From Callaeas wilsoni (lineage: Eukaryota; Chordata; Aves; Passeriformes; Callaeidae), in assembly GCA_013398955.1 (NCBI GenBank), contig VWPU01018961.1:62001-126000 (forward strand): a DNA stretch of 64,000 nucleotides, given 5' to 3'. Below are positions 53,626 through 64,000 of this stretch, piece after piece. The notes under the pieces are model-generated. The model did no database searches, had not been told where the DNA came from, and was given only the letters and a program-made list of their open reading frames with translations. Each line of letters starts with the position of its first letter. Position 1 is the first letter of the stretch. The position numbers and the translations under genes were made by a program.

Positions 53626-54440
53626 AAATAAGGATGATTGAAATGGATAAGAGTCATTAAAAGAAGATTTGTATAAAAACAAGAAAAAGGTTAGTTTGGT
53701 AACATAGAGGATAAGGCAAAACAAATCTTACAGTGGACACTTAACCACAATGAATATTACAAGGACAGATAAATAATATATGGGTGAAGAATAATTACAA
53801 ATATACAGATGCGAAGAAGAAAACACAATAAAATTTAGAGAAGGAAAAAGCAACTTGCCACAAATAGGAGAGAGAGAAACATGAACTATAACTGTTAAGA
53901 ATCATACCAAAAAACTAATAGTCATAACCAGAAATTAATATAGAAATGAGTGAAGGCAATGTGACTTCAGATTTATGTGCCACTATTAATCATAAGTGAA
54001 ACGATTATCTAGAATAATCAACAAATGAAGTGAAACTGATCTTATTAAAAATCTCCAGCTTGACTGCATGTGCTAGGTGCTGGGGTCAAAGATACAATGA
54101 AATATCTGAATCTAGTACTCCAATAGATAGAAGTGTTGAGGATCTTATTTTGCAATAAGGTAGCAGTACTAACACTCAAAATTCCTTTAAAATAAACACA
54201 CATGCAAAGTCAAGAGATCTAATACACTGGGCTACTTTAACAGTGCTTCATTTTAAGTGCCTGTATAACTCTACACAGTCTGATTAATTAGGCTGTATTT
54301 AAAGTTAGTAATACTCTATTAATTTTGCTTTAAGAATTGTTCTGCATACTTCAGTAAGCAGAGTGGTGAGGATTTGCAGAAGAGTGATTATTTATGAGTT
54401 GGAAGTTTGTTACAATGAAAGTCCTAATGAGCTAGATACA
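53626..54440. other. No gene recognised
   Basis: Very A-rich unique sequence with no recognised feature. Confidence 0.6.
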
Positions 54441-54506
54441 GATCCAAGTTCTGTTCTCAGTTACACTGCTGTAAATCCAGAACAATTCTACTGATGTCAT
54501 TGGGCT
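54441..54506. repeat. Half copy of the ancient palindromic amniote repeat
   Basis: 'tctcagttacactgctgtaa' (54455-54474) and 'ctactgatgtcattgggctc' (54489-54508) match one arm and the centre of the same palindromic repeat found at 28150-28245. The second arm is missing or too diverged to see. Confidence 0.65.
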
Positions 54507-55742
54507 CTGGGGTGAGACAGACAGAAAAGCATGTGTTTCAGTACAAACAGCTAAAAGAAGACTTAGGCTAACACAGGATATAACTGGACAAAGTCAATGA
54601 ATGTTTTTGCTCTAAAAACCAAGCAAATACTTTTCTCTCCTTCCAAGTTTGCTGTAATACAAAAACACTAGTCAAATTACATATCCAGCCAGCAAATTTC
54701 TGAAAAAGAAAACATATGTGCATGTGTCTACAGCGCATCTTCACCCTTTGGAAAGAAATCATATAGCTTTTACATGCAAAGGATGAATGCAAATGCCAAC
54801 TCCCCTGCAAAATTTCACAGCACATGTAACAGGATGAGACAGGAAGCTGCACAGTATCTGGTGCATCTCTTCAGCCCTATCAGTCTTTCAGACCGTTGTG
54901 TGCAGGAGGCTAGCCTGTTCTTGGGTGAGAATGTACACTTCTCATACAAGTTAGTGAAGTTATCCTGGATTTACATTGCTGAAATCAAAAGCTTTCTAGA
55001 TGTTGAGAACACAACAAAGTCTGCTATGGCAGGAACTTAGAAGCTATAGACAAAGACAGCAAAGATATAGGACTTAGGGCAGGTGATAAGGCTGAGTGCA
55101 AACTCTTTGGAAATACTATTTAATAAAGGCAATAGAAGGACAGAGAGCCCATCAACAAGAGAACTTGTTCAGAGATAAAAGGAGAGAATGAAGCTTACAT
55201 TTAAAGAAAGGAGGAGTCTGCTGTACATCACAATAAACCTCATTTATTTTACACTGGAGCACTCTTTATATCCAGTTCACACTATATCATTGTACAGTTA
55301 AGAAAAGTGGGCTGGACAAAGCACTAAAAGATATAAGTATTCAGGAATTCTGCAGTGCAAATGGGAATAAACTGGGCTAACTTATAAAACACCATAAGTT
55401 TAAATGGTGTATGTTCACAATTTAAAGCAAGAAGCATTTACCACATCTAATCAATCACAACTCTTCTAGTTACTTTCTTTGTCCTGTCCTTAGACTATCA
55501 GTAACCTAGAAAGAGGATTAGGTCACATCCCCCAAAAAGCAATAATATGCTCTTCAAACTCCCTCATTAAAATGATCTCTTGCTAGATATTTTCTCCAAT
55601 AAAAAGCATTTATTCCATCACTATTGCTAACAGTTCAGATTGATTAAAAAAAATATTCCAGACTTACAGGTTTGACCCGGACAGTATGATCTTCAAGGTT
55701 TTTTCAAGTGCCTGAGCTATACCATTAAAAATCAGTTACCCC

Positions 55743-55948
55743 TGACTCCGCTTGTGGAGTCAAACCTGTGCACAGGCAAGATGCTTCGCTCTGGATGTCA
55801 CAGTGGCTCCACTTTTGGCCTCAACTACCAAGGGAACGTCTTCAAGCTGCAAGTGCCGTTTCTGCACCACAGACTTGGCAGGAACCAGGCTCACTTCAGT
55901 GATCTCTACAGAGCTGGAGAGAAGAGGACTTGCTTTGGTCTAGAGTGA
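55743..55948 (+). other. Short GC3-rich open stretch, unidentified exon or retroposed fragment
   Basis: From the codon at 55754 (CTG or an upstream GTG) an open frame of about 64 residues runs to a TGA at 55946-55948. Its local GC content and third-position GC are clearly above its AT-rich flanks. Residues such as 'GSTFGLNYQGNVFKLQVPF' do not match any family I know. A perfect 7-bp inverted repeat, TGACTCC/GGAGTCA with a 6-nt loop, is at its left edge (55744-55763). A second frame (+1) is also open for 63 codons, which weakens the coding case. It could be an exon, a retroposed gene fragment or chance. Confidence 0.25.
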
Positions 55949-56210
55949 TCTGATAGATCTGCCTGAAACTCACTTAAGAAGATTTTCATTTCATGTACTT
56001 TTCAGTCTGTTTCCCTCAAACTGCATTTTAGACAGTGAGTAAGCCTTGCTGCAGTATTTTTCATCCATTGGGGAGACTTTGCAAATGGACTATTGTCTGT
56101 AGTTTCACGTTTTGTTCCTAATGTGATCTAAAATAATTATTTTAATACTTAATTTGGTTGAACTACTTACATTAATAAGCAATGACTAATTAATTTGTAA
56201 CATCAGAGGC

Positions 56211-56232
56211 TTTCCAAACACTTTCCAAACAC
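56211..56232. repeat. 11-bp tandem duplication
   Basis: 'tttccaaacac' occurs twice head to tail with no mismatch. Confidence 0.9.
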
Positions 56233-56553
56233 TCTTCATTTAAGAATATTTCTTGCGTTTTGTAACTTCCTTGCTTTTCTTCACTATATGACACTAATAA
56301 TGAGTCAACTTCTTGCTTATTTGACAAAAATCAATAAGTCATACAGAAAACAAATTGCCTAAGGACTTTTTTGGTTATCTTGTCTTTTCCCAAGCTTCTT
56401 ACAGAAGTTATGTCTTCTTGACCCATTGCCAAGCCAGCATGTTAAGCATATTGCAATCTTAGGTTGAGAACCTACTGTTGTGTAATAAATTAGACATTAG
56501 GGGTAGATCTGACGGTGAGTTGAGGAGCTAAAATGTCAGTTTAGGCATTTGAA

Positions 56554-56675
56554 GTCATAGAATATATCTTGAGTTGAAAGGAACCCATAAGGATCATAGA
56601 GTACAAGTCTCTGTTTCATGCAGGATTACCAAAAATTAACCATATGACTAAGAGCATCATCTGAAACAAATTGGA
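56554..56675 (-). mobile_element. CR1 LINE 3' end, antisense
   Basis: 'tcatagaatatatcttgagt' (56555-56574), then 'ggaacccataaggatcatag' and 'catatgactaagagcatcat' (56641-56660), follow the antisense CR1 consensus of the same type as the 7.0-kb fragment. The right-hand limit is approximate. Confidence 0.93.
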
Positions 56676-57204
56676 AAAAACACCTTAGGTGTTGAGAAGA
56701 CAGTTTTTCATCCTTCACCTTTCAATGATAATGAGAAAGCCCTAGCATTTTAATTGATCTTAAATTCTAGTTAAGGCCTAGTGCTTTAGTTATTTATCTT
56801 ACATTGCTAAAAAAAGGGTTCTCACTTTGGCCTATGATTTTTCAACTCGAATGGGAAGCAAATAGAAGAGAGTTTTTCCCAGCTCTGATAATTAATCTTG
56901 AGCTGTGTTAATCCCATGTTTGCAATAATGCATAAGAAGCAGCTGAGCTTTCCTCACAGGGCTCTGCTGGGGTTTTGAAACAGTCTCAGGTTAGATCTTT
57001 CTTTACATTGAGATTTTGTCACTGTAGTAAATAAAAGACAACTAAGCAAGCAAACAAACCCACAAAGCCAGAACTCCAGATTGCCTTTTAGAGGATCCAG
57101 TCCTATTTATTGTTAACAACTGTAATTTTTAGGAAAAAAGGGACTCTTACCATATTCTTAATTTTCATTACAAGTAAAAATATTACACCTGAAGTGATTG
57201 TGCT

Positions 57205-57588
57205 TGTCCGGGTTTAGGAATGGTATTCTCCAGTTTAGTGCTTCCATGGTGCTGCTTGCTCCCCCTTCCCTCCTGAGGGTGGCTGGAGAGGAGAATTGGA
57301 GGCATAAAAGACGAAGATCATGGGCTGAGATAAGAACAATATACTGGAAACAGCAATGAGATAAGAACAGTAAGAACAGCGACACTGGTGACAGAGGGTA
57401 GAGGAGAAGAAAGGGTCTACATGAAAAAAAGCCAGCCTGGTAATAGACGTTTTCTCAACAAGCAGGGATCCCTTCTTGCTGGAAAAGACTCCCTTTTCCC
57501 CACCCCGAGCAATGAAGTGAGGCGTCCTGGCCATGCCCCCTCCTGGTTACTGCAAAAAATTTACCCTGTCCTGGCAGGAACCAGGACA
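57205..57588. mobile_element. Solo LTR, ERVL-like, with perfect 5-bp target duplication
   Basis: This 384-bp block starts TGTCC and ends GGACA, a 5-bp terminal inverted repeat of the TG...CA type. It is bounded by identical GTGCT at 57200-57204 and 57589-57593, a perfect 5-bp target-site duplication as produced by ERVL-class integrases. A TATA-like 'cataaaag' is at 57303-57310. No internal retroviral sequence flanks it, so the provirus was lost by LTR-LTR recombination. It is the same family and orientation as 96-530 and better preserved. Short frames across it on both strands are incidental. Confidence 0.92.
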
Positions 57589-57700
57589 GTGCTGTTGCAT
57601 CCAACGTTAAAAATCCAACCAATCATGACCTCAATAAATTGGCAGAATGGTGCAAAAAAGCTCTGGTGAACATATTATGAACAACATTAAAAGCCTAAAT

Positions 57701-57753
57701 TCAGTGATGTCAGTGGGATTTTTGCCATCCAACATGACAAGGTCCCACTGAAA
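57701..57753. repeat. Fragment of an ancient amniote repeat
   Basis: 'gtcagtgggatttttgccat' (57709-57728) followed by 'tgacaaggtcccactg' is a diverged copy of the motif also present at 36204-36255. It starts about 110 bp right of the solo LTR. Confidence 0.5.
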
Positions 57754-60700
57754 CAGAATATTTTGTTGCTTTTCAGTATTTATTATTTATTTATGGAGTG
57801 GTACTATTCAGAGGCTTGGTATTTTATTCATAGAAGAGTCGTGAGTCCCAAAACTAATTTAAAAGTTTACACAAATGAGCACTGGTTGCATTTTGTCTTA
57901 TTATTCATTATTTATTAAAGCTTTTTTGTAACAATGTCATGTATTGACTCAGAGGACAAAAACAATAATGTGACTCAGTGAGTGACACCATATTTCATGT
58001 AAGTGAGCACAGAAAAAGCTATCTAAAAGCTGAAATTTATTTGCATAAATTATTTGGTGAATAATTATGACTAATAAGGACGTTAAAACAAAATCTGGAC
58101 CATCACAGAAGATGGCAATGAAAAAGCAGTGAAGAAGAAGATAAATTATCCTGTGCAGCAGAGTACCGTGGTGCCACAGCTGAGCTGCCACTGGTGGTCT
58201 TCAAGCTGCATCACCTCAGGCTGGCTTGAGTACTTCAAGTTGCTACAAGTTGCTGCTGTCTTGTCTAAATAAGCCACTTACAATAAATTATTCAAACAAT
58301 TCAAAATCTCAGAACACATCAGTTTAATAATACATACTAACTCCAGCAGTTTCCAACTGTCTGTCACTCCTTACTATACACTTTTAAAGTATTTTTAATT
58401 AACATGTTTAATCATATAGTAGCAACATAGAGACAAGCAATGTTTTGCCAATATTTGAAAACATAGAAAAAGAACAACTAAATTAATACATGTAAGTTAT
58501 TTTTTCTCTGTGGTACTCTTGTTTGAAGCATGCAAAGTAATACAAGGAATTAATTTGCTGCTAGCAATTTCTCCGGTTTTCTCATTCTGCCTAGGTTTCC
58601 CTATGGCTGAATGGCAGTAGAATAAACTAGATTTAGAAGGAACTACCACAGTTTTGTGCTATGTGGTGTCCTGCTGGGTTTCCTACATGAAGCTGGCATT
58701 CAACCAAATAAATCAAATACAGAGTAATAAATCCAAATACATTTTAAATGCTCAGACTGATTTCCATATGAGAAAAACACTGCCATTTTCTTCTTCTGAC
58801 TGAAATTAATTTAAAAGAGGAAGTAAAATCTGCAGAAAATGAGAGCTCTAGCTGGGCTCTACATAGAGTACCTTCCTCCACACTCCACACTCCGATTTCT
58901 GCCACTGGCTATCACCAGGTGTTTAAGAAATCAAATGCAGAAAATAGAAATATTTATATTAACATCTAGAGCACCATGAAGTAGAGATAGAAATTAAATT
59001 CTGTGGATGTTGGTTCCTTAAATGGAACACAAAGCTTCTCTTATATTACTTAACTTTTCCCTTCATGGAACATAAGCTTAACACAGCCTTAGGTCAGGAT
59101 AAAAATATTAAAGACTACATCTTCTGTTGGATGTCTGCTTCCGCTTGAGAAGGCCTCCTTGCCAGGAACAAATGCTGACAATTTGATCTGCTTTGAGATC
59201 CACTCAAGGCTCTGCTTGCCCAGCTTTTGCTCTGAATTTTAACATTACAGCTGACCAATTTATACCACTAAAATGATGATTTAGGTTTGAGCTATAGTTT
59301 CAAGCTGTGCTTTTCTCTCTCCTTTTTTTTTTTAAAATTTTGTTTTGTTTTGTTCTTCTACAAAATTATTGTACCTTCTACCAAACAAGGTTTTGAATTA
59401 GAAAATTTTGTGCATTCCTGAAAAAAACAAGGCTTTTTCATTAAATTACCCTCAATGATGCAATGTTTGACTTACTCCATTTGGGATTTGGTTGATGCTG
59501 AGTGAACTTGCTGATCTACAACAAAACATATTGTGAAAACTCAGCAAGTACTCTGGATCTACAATGCTTCTGTTCTCTTATAGTGAAATAATGAAAGTAT
59601 TTATATCTCAGAAACTTCATAAAAATCAACACAGCAAAGAATGGGGGAATGTAAATTACAGTAGAGAGAAGACAGACAACTGCTTGGACAAAAAATAGAG
59701 GAGAAAAAAGCTATTTCTGGGATAGCGCCAAAGGGCCTCAGTAAATTTTATTCAGAAGTAGGCTGAACCTAATTTCCTTGTTTGTTTTTAAAGCCTCACT
59801 GAGGATTTATGTAGCTTGCAGTGCTTGTTGTCAGTAGTTTCAAGTGGCCATGTCCACCCAAATTGCAAGATTTCAGTCATGGAAATATTTTTTTTTTAAT
59901 TTTCACAATCTAAAACATAGTCTGTATCTCCATACATATATTATTGTAAAAGGACAGAAAAGTTCATATGCGCTTCAAGATTTTGTAAAAGTAAACTTTT
60001 GAAAAACTTGAAATAATTTTTAAATCTTTCCCAGATTTGTGTTTGTTTTTTCAAATGCCAGTAAGGGTCTGCATACATTATAGAAATATATTTATATAAA
60101 GCAAAACAGGGACAAAACCCCCTTAATCCAAATGTGTTGAAAATGACACATTTTTCTATGGCAAGTTTGTTCAGCTGCCATCAATAAGGTCATTATTTAA
60201 CTGTTTTCTAGATGGAGACAGTTTATCTTATAAAAATGTTTTATTTTGTTTTTTAAAGGACATAGTTCAACTTTGACTTGGCTTTTGCAGTGGAGTACAG
60301 CAAATCCTTTTTCTACAAACAAAATGTTCTAATTTACTGCCCTCAATAAGATCCCCAGGCTTGCTTAAATTGTTCAAAGTGTTAGAGGTGCAACCTATGC
60401 CAAAAACTGTACTAGAATAAATATTGCATATATTTTCAATTTGTGGGTGAATGTAACGCAAAACAATTTTGGTTGTTAGGCACATTGCAGGCAGGCTCTG
60501 CAGGCTTCCCACACACATTGCTACCAAAGCACTTCAGTCCTGACAGTTAACACCATATGATGTTCCATTCTTGAATTACCTTATGAGCAGCAACTGCCAA
60601 CTCGGTCTGCGAGTTTTGGAATATTTGAGCCCTGTAGACCCGATGACTTGTTGGATTTTTTGGTTTGTTTTCTTAGCACCATGGTCTTTACACGATATGA

Positions 60701-62231
60701 ATGTCTGCTCGTTGTGAAGGATTTCTTCTGCATACTTATCTGCCTCCCAGGAAGCCAATTTTGCTCAACTTACTTTCATTTAAAATCATGGGACACTTTC
60801 TTTCTAAGTGAAGCTACTGGATATTTTTCTCCACCTTCTATTAATACAATAAACTTGTGTTTACTGAGACTATAAATTGGTCTTCAGTGTCTTCCTAAAA
60901 TTTCTTAGCACTTGAGAAAATGGTTAACCCTCTTCACAAGTTGACTCAATAGACTATTAGAAGAGATACACTCAGTACATTGGGAATGGCCCAAAAAGTG
61001 TCCCAAACAAAAAAAAATATTCTTCCTCCAACAGTACTGGAAAGAAAAAGCAGCAGGTTGTGGGGAAGGAAAGGATAGTATGCCTGGTTTTATGCATTAA
61101 CCTAAATTTGTATTGGCTCATTCTTTATTACACTCTAGAAATTTTCCAGTTTTGTTCCACAGTGGTCAGATGAAGAAACTTTAGAGGATGGAGAAAACAG
61201 GCAAAGTAAGGATAGGCTGCTTTGGAAAGACACTGAAGACCAATGAAGGCTTTATTTTATCCAATGTTGCCCTGTGTCATTTGTCCTATGAGAGCTCAGC
61301 GTCACTTGTGGCTTTGGAGCATTTGTCGTAGCAACCAAACAAATTGGTACACGCCTAACAAGGCAAAGTGTTGTCCAGCCGTACTTCCTTCAGACTCTTG
61401 CTGTCAAAAAAGATTTGTAATAGAGACTATAATTAATAAAGCTTTAGCTGTAGTCTATGCACAGAGAAAGACCTTGAAAAAATCGCAATTAGCACATACA
61501 TGTAGAAATAATTTTAGAAATAGTTTTGGAAATGTAATCTGTACACCTATAGGATTGGAGAAAGTAATTAAATTAATGGTGTCAGAAAGCCTACGTACCG
61601 CCTACACACCAGTAAAATCAAAAATACAGAAAAACATATCCAGCTGAAGCAGTGCAGGGAATCCTAATTTTATTCAACATCCTTAAGTATTTTTTATTAT
61701 CCTAAGACAATTTTCATTGAACTCAGAGTCAAATCAAGCTCCCAAGGCATTCAGGGTGTTTTCAGAAACAAGTCCTGCTGCAGTGTACCACCAAGAGCAT
61801 GCTGGCTTTTGGATGGGCATTTAAATAATTTTTAAGTACATGATCCTCTTTAAAGTATAACAGCAACAGAACTCATTAATTTAGGTCATCTGACACAGAT
61901 GTAGCTTTTCCTGCCTACTTTGGCCAGTGTTGCTACAAGAACCTCTTGCCTCTTCAGCCTTATGCCTCTACCAGAGCCAGAATTTTGTAGTTAACTGTAC
62001 AGCTTAAGGTTAGTCCACAGCACCTGTCCATTGCACTTAACCACCATGTCTGCTGGCTTGTGCTCTTTCCCTCTGGTTTTGGGAAGTATGAAAGAGGTGA
62101 CCATGAAAATTTGACAGTCTTATTGTTCAGAATTGCTTGAACATGGTTAAAATCTAAAATTTAAAACAAAGTATTTACAGGAAGAAAATAAACTAATAGA
62201 ATGCTGGTTTTATTCCATCTACAAACACCTT
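57754..62231. other. No gene recognised
   Basis: AT-rich unique sequence with a T-rich tract at 59310-59354. A 134-codon rightward frame at 61243-61647 has no recognised domain, and its lysine- and asparagine-rich composition fits AT-rich non-coding DNA. Confidence 0.55.
59310..59354. repeat. T-rich low-complexity tract
   Basis: A run of 11 T followed by TTTTG-type units. Confidence 0.85.
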
Positions 62232-62444
62232 GCCTAAGTTTACTTGTTGGATGTCTCTGAGCATTTACTCAGTGAGAGAGATCGTATTCACCCAGCCAAA
62301 GTTCCTCAGCCCTGGTTCATTCTCGGGTTTTGCCTCTGTATGTCCAAACCTGTTCATCAGGTTCATGAGGACACTGAGCCCAACCTTTTCAGCGCAAGTT
62401 ATGTCATTGCCATTAATGGCACTCAAATGTTTGCTAAGGTGTGA
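62232..62444 (+). other. Open stretch with exon-like edges, unidentified
   Basis: Immediately after a weak acceptor-like 'cttgcctaag' (62229-62238) a frame stays open for about 66 codons. It closes with 'gctaag|gtgtga', a plausible splice donor directly before the TGA. Residues include 'PAKVPQPWFILGF' and 'SASYVIAINGTQMFAK'; I recognise no family. A second frame on the same strand (62230-62790) is open for 186 codons, the longest in the window, with hydrophobic and serine-rich composition and no motif. Two overlapping open frames make chance the more likely explanation for at least one of them. Confidence 0.2.
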
Positions 62445-62790
62445 CCAGCCTTCAGTACATTTTCCTTCCTCATTTTTAAGTTTAACTAAGAGAATTTATT
62501 TGAAAAATAAGCATCTCATAAATCCAGTCTATTTTGCTGCTTTGCTGAGCCTCAACTCAGAGCAGCTACTTGCTTCAGTGTGTTGCCCTCCATCCTTAAT
62601 ATCCGTTCCCTCCAACTTTTCATCCCTTTTTAAAATAACACCCGTTCTGTTTTCAGTTTATTTATATTTGGTCACTGTTCAAAGGACATATTCTATTGCA
62701 AGAAATTCCTGCATGCAGATGTACTTGGATGGACAATTGCCTGCCAGCATCTTTCACCCATGCTTCCTCTTTGAGAAGCAAGAGAAATGA

Positions 62791-64000
62791 GGTGAAATGG
62801 CAACACTGTCCTGTATTCATTATAGGTCCATGAATTTCATCTTTACCCTGTCTCATTCTTTTCCTTTCTTCAATCACAAATACTGATGAGAGGCACAGAA
62901 AAATTTTGCCATTCACACACTCACCACAAGTAGGTACAGTAAGAGTTCAATTATCCAGAGAAAACGATCCTGATGTTCCTTGTTAAAGGCACCAAAGGGA
63001 AGTAGCAGATATCTTAGCTGAGCAGACAGTGCTGCCTTAAATGGCCATCAGAAAAGGAAGAGAGAACTAGAAGAATATTGATTATGTGGCAATTTTGGAG
63101 GCAGCAGGACTGATGTACTGTTCATGTTGATATAGTTCAACAATCTTTCCTACCCTGTGACAACCCTGCTAATCCTCTGTGCCAGCCTGATAGGCTTATT
63201 CACCCCAGCTTGGCTTCCCGTGTAAAAAATCTGCATAAAAAACCTGCATGAAATAGTGTTTTGTTACAGCGTTGCTGTCTGGAGTGTGTATCACACCTAG
63301 CCATCCTTCCATAGGAAAATAAGGCAATATTCGAAGACAGTAACTTGCCAAAGAAAAGAGAACAAAGTATTCCTGTGGCGATCCTCATGTTAGGCTATCA
63401 AGATAAAACAGCATGCCTTGTGTATAGGAAAGAAATTAAAAGTGTTTTTAAGTGTAAGAATTCAGGGAAAAGAGCTTTCACATGGGGAAAATATGAAAAG
63501 CTTTTCTGTGTTGATCTGGTTATATGTGGCAAGAGAATCCTACCTGTTCTTGGCATGGAGTGAAAAAGCAATGTAATTCAACTGCAGACAATGACCTGGA
63601 GAAAAAGAGCTGAAAAAGGGGGTCATGCAGTACAGGAAACCTGTTGTATGTACAGGATTACTCCTTTACTCACTATTAAGCATTCTGATTTGGAGGAGAA
63701 CAAATGAAACACAATATAGCTGTGACAAGATTCAGTACATAAATTGCTCAAGGCAAAGATCATGTCAGGGTTTTTTTGTATTTACACGTATCACAACCAT
63801 CACTGGAATTTCTGAAGACTAATATAAAACAAATATTATTTTTTCTAGTGCTACTTCTGTGGTAGTAAATGCTATGAAACCATTTATAGGAAACAGAAAA
63901 CTGATAAAAATCTTCTGTAAAGAAAAAGAAATTAATGGCTGTAAATTACATGGAATATATTGAGATTACAGCACTTGGCAGTCTAAGTTTCCTCTCTCCT
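62791..64000. other. No gene recognised
   Basis: Unique AT-rich sequence to the window edge, with short overlapping frames only. Confidence 0.6.

Noticed and set aside
96..57588. The two LTRs as the ends of one giant element
   Set aside because: Each has its own target duplication (GTAGT/GTAGC and GTGCT/GTGCT), and no retroviral internal sequence lies between them.
57235..57669. Frames of 93-99 codons on both strands as retroviral genes
   Set aside because: They lie in or across a solo LTR, which normally carries no viral coding sequence; no retroviral motif is present.
62230..62790. 186-codon rightward open frame as a protein-coding gene
   Set aside because: Low-complexity hydrophobic/serine composition, no motif, no initiator or promoter context, and an overlapping second open frame. 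It is kept only as an observation.

Overview
This is AT-rich, non-coding nuclear DNA from a bird. The strongest evidence is a set of truncated CR1 LINE 3' ends carrying the usual avian endings (for example a 'cccttccaacct...attccatgattccatga' tail near 17.85-17.89 kb). Mammal-type Alu, B1 or L1 sequence is absent. Two related solo LTRs (0.1 kb and 57.2 kb) resemble ERVL-class LTRs I associate with songbirds, so a passerine is the most likely source; I am much surer of 'bird' than of 'passerine'.

I recognise no complete protein-coding gene, tRNA, rRNA or CRISPR array. The longest open frames (about 130-190 codons) have no domain I know, low-complexity composition or competing frames, and I treat them as chance. 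The window is best read as an intron or intergenic stretch. It may contain exons that I cannot identify by eye.

Layout. 0.1-0.9 kb: an older solo LTR followed by an ancient antisense CR1-like fragment. 3.8, 7.0, 10.5, 17.7, 19.7, 46.0 and 56.6 kb: young to middle-aged CR1 3' ends on both strands. 27.5-28.3 kb: an A-rich tract, then a short dense CpG island with a CCAAT box, a perfect cAMP-response element and an AT-rich TATA-like stretch. This is the one place that looks like a promoter, reading rightward. 28.15, 36.2, 54.4 and 57.7 kb: decayed copies of old amniote repeats, two of them of a palindromic type. 29.3, 30.6, 47.5 and 53.4 kb: fossils of an older CR1/L3-like LINE, including recognisable endonuclease and reverse-transcriptase coding segments broken by stops and frameshifts. 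57.2 kb: a better preserved solo LTR with a perfect 5-bp target duplication. 55.74-55.95 kb and 62.23-62.44 kb: two short open stretches with some exon-like properties, unidentified.

No set of genes acting together is visible. I did not find a new biological system. The items most worth checking are the CpG-island/CRE promoter candidate, the two solo LTRs, and the fossil LINE and palindromic repeats, which could include exapted regulatory DNA.
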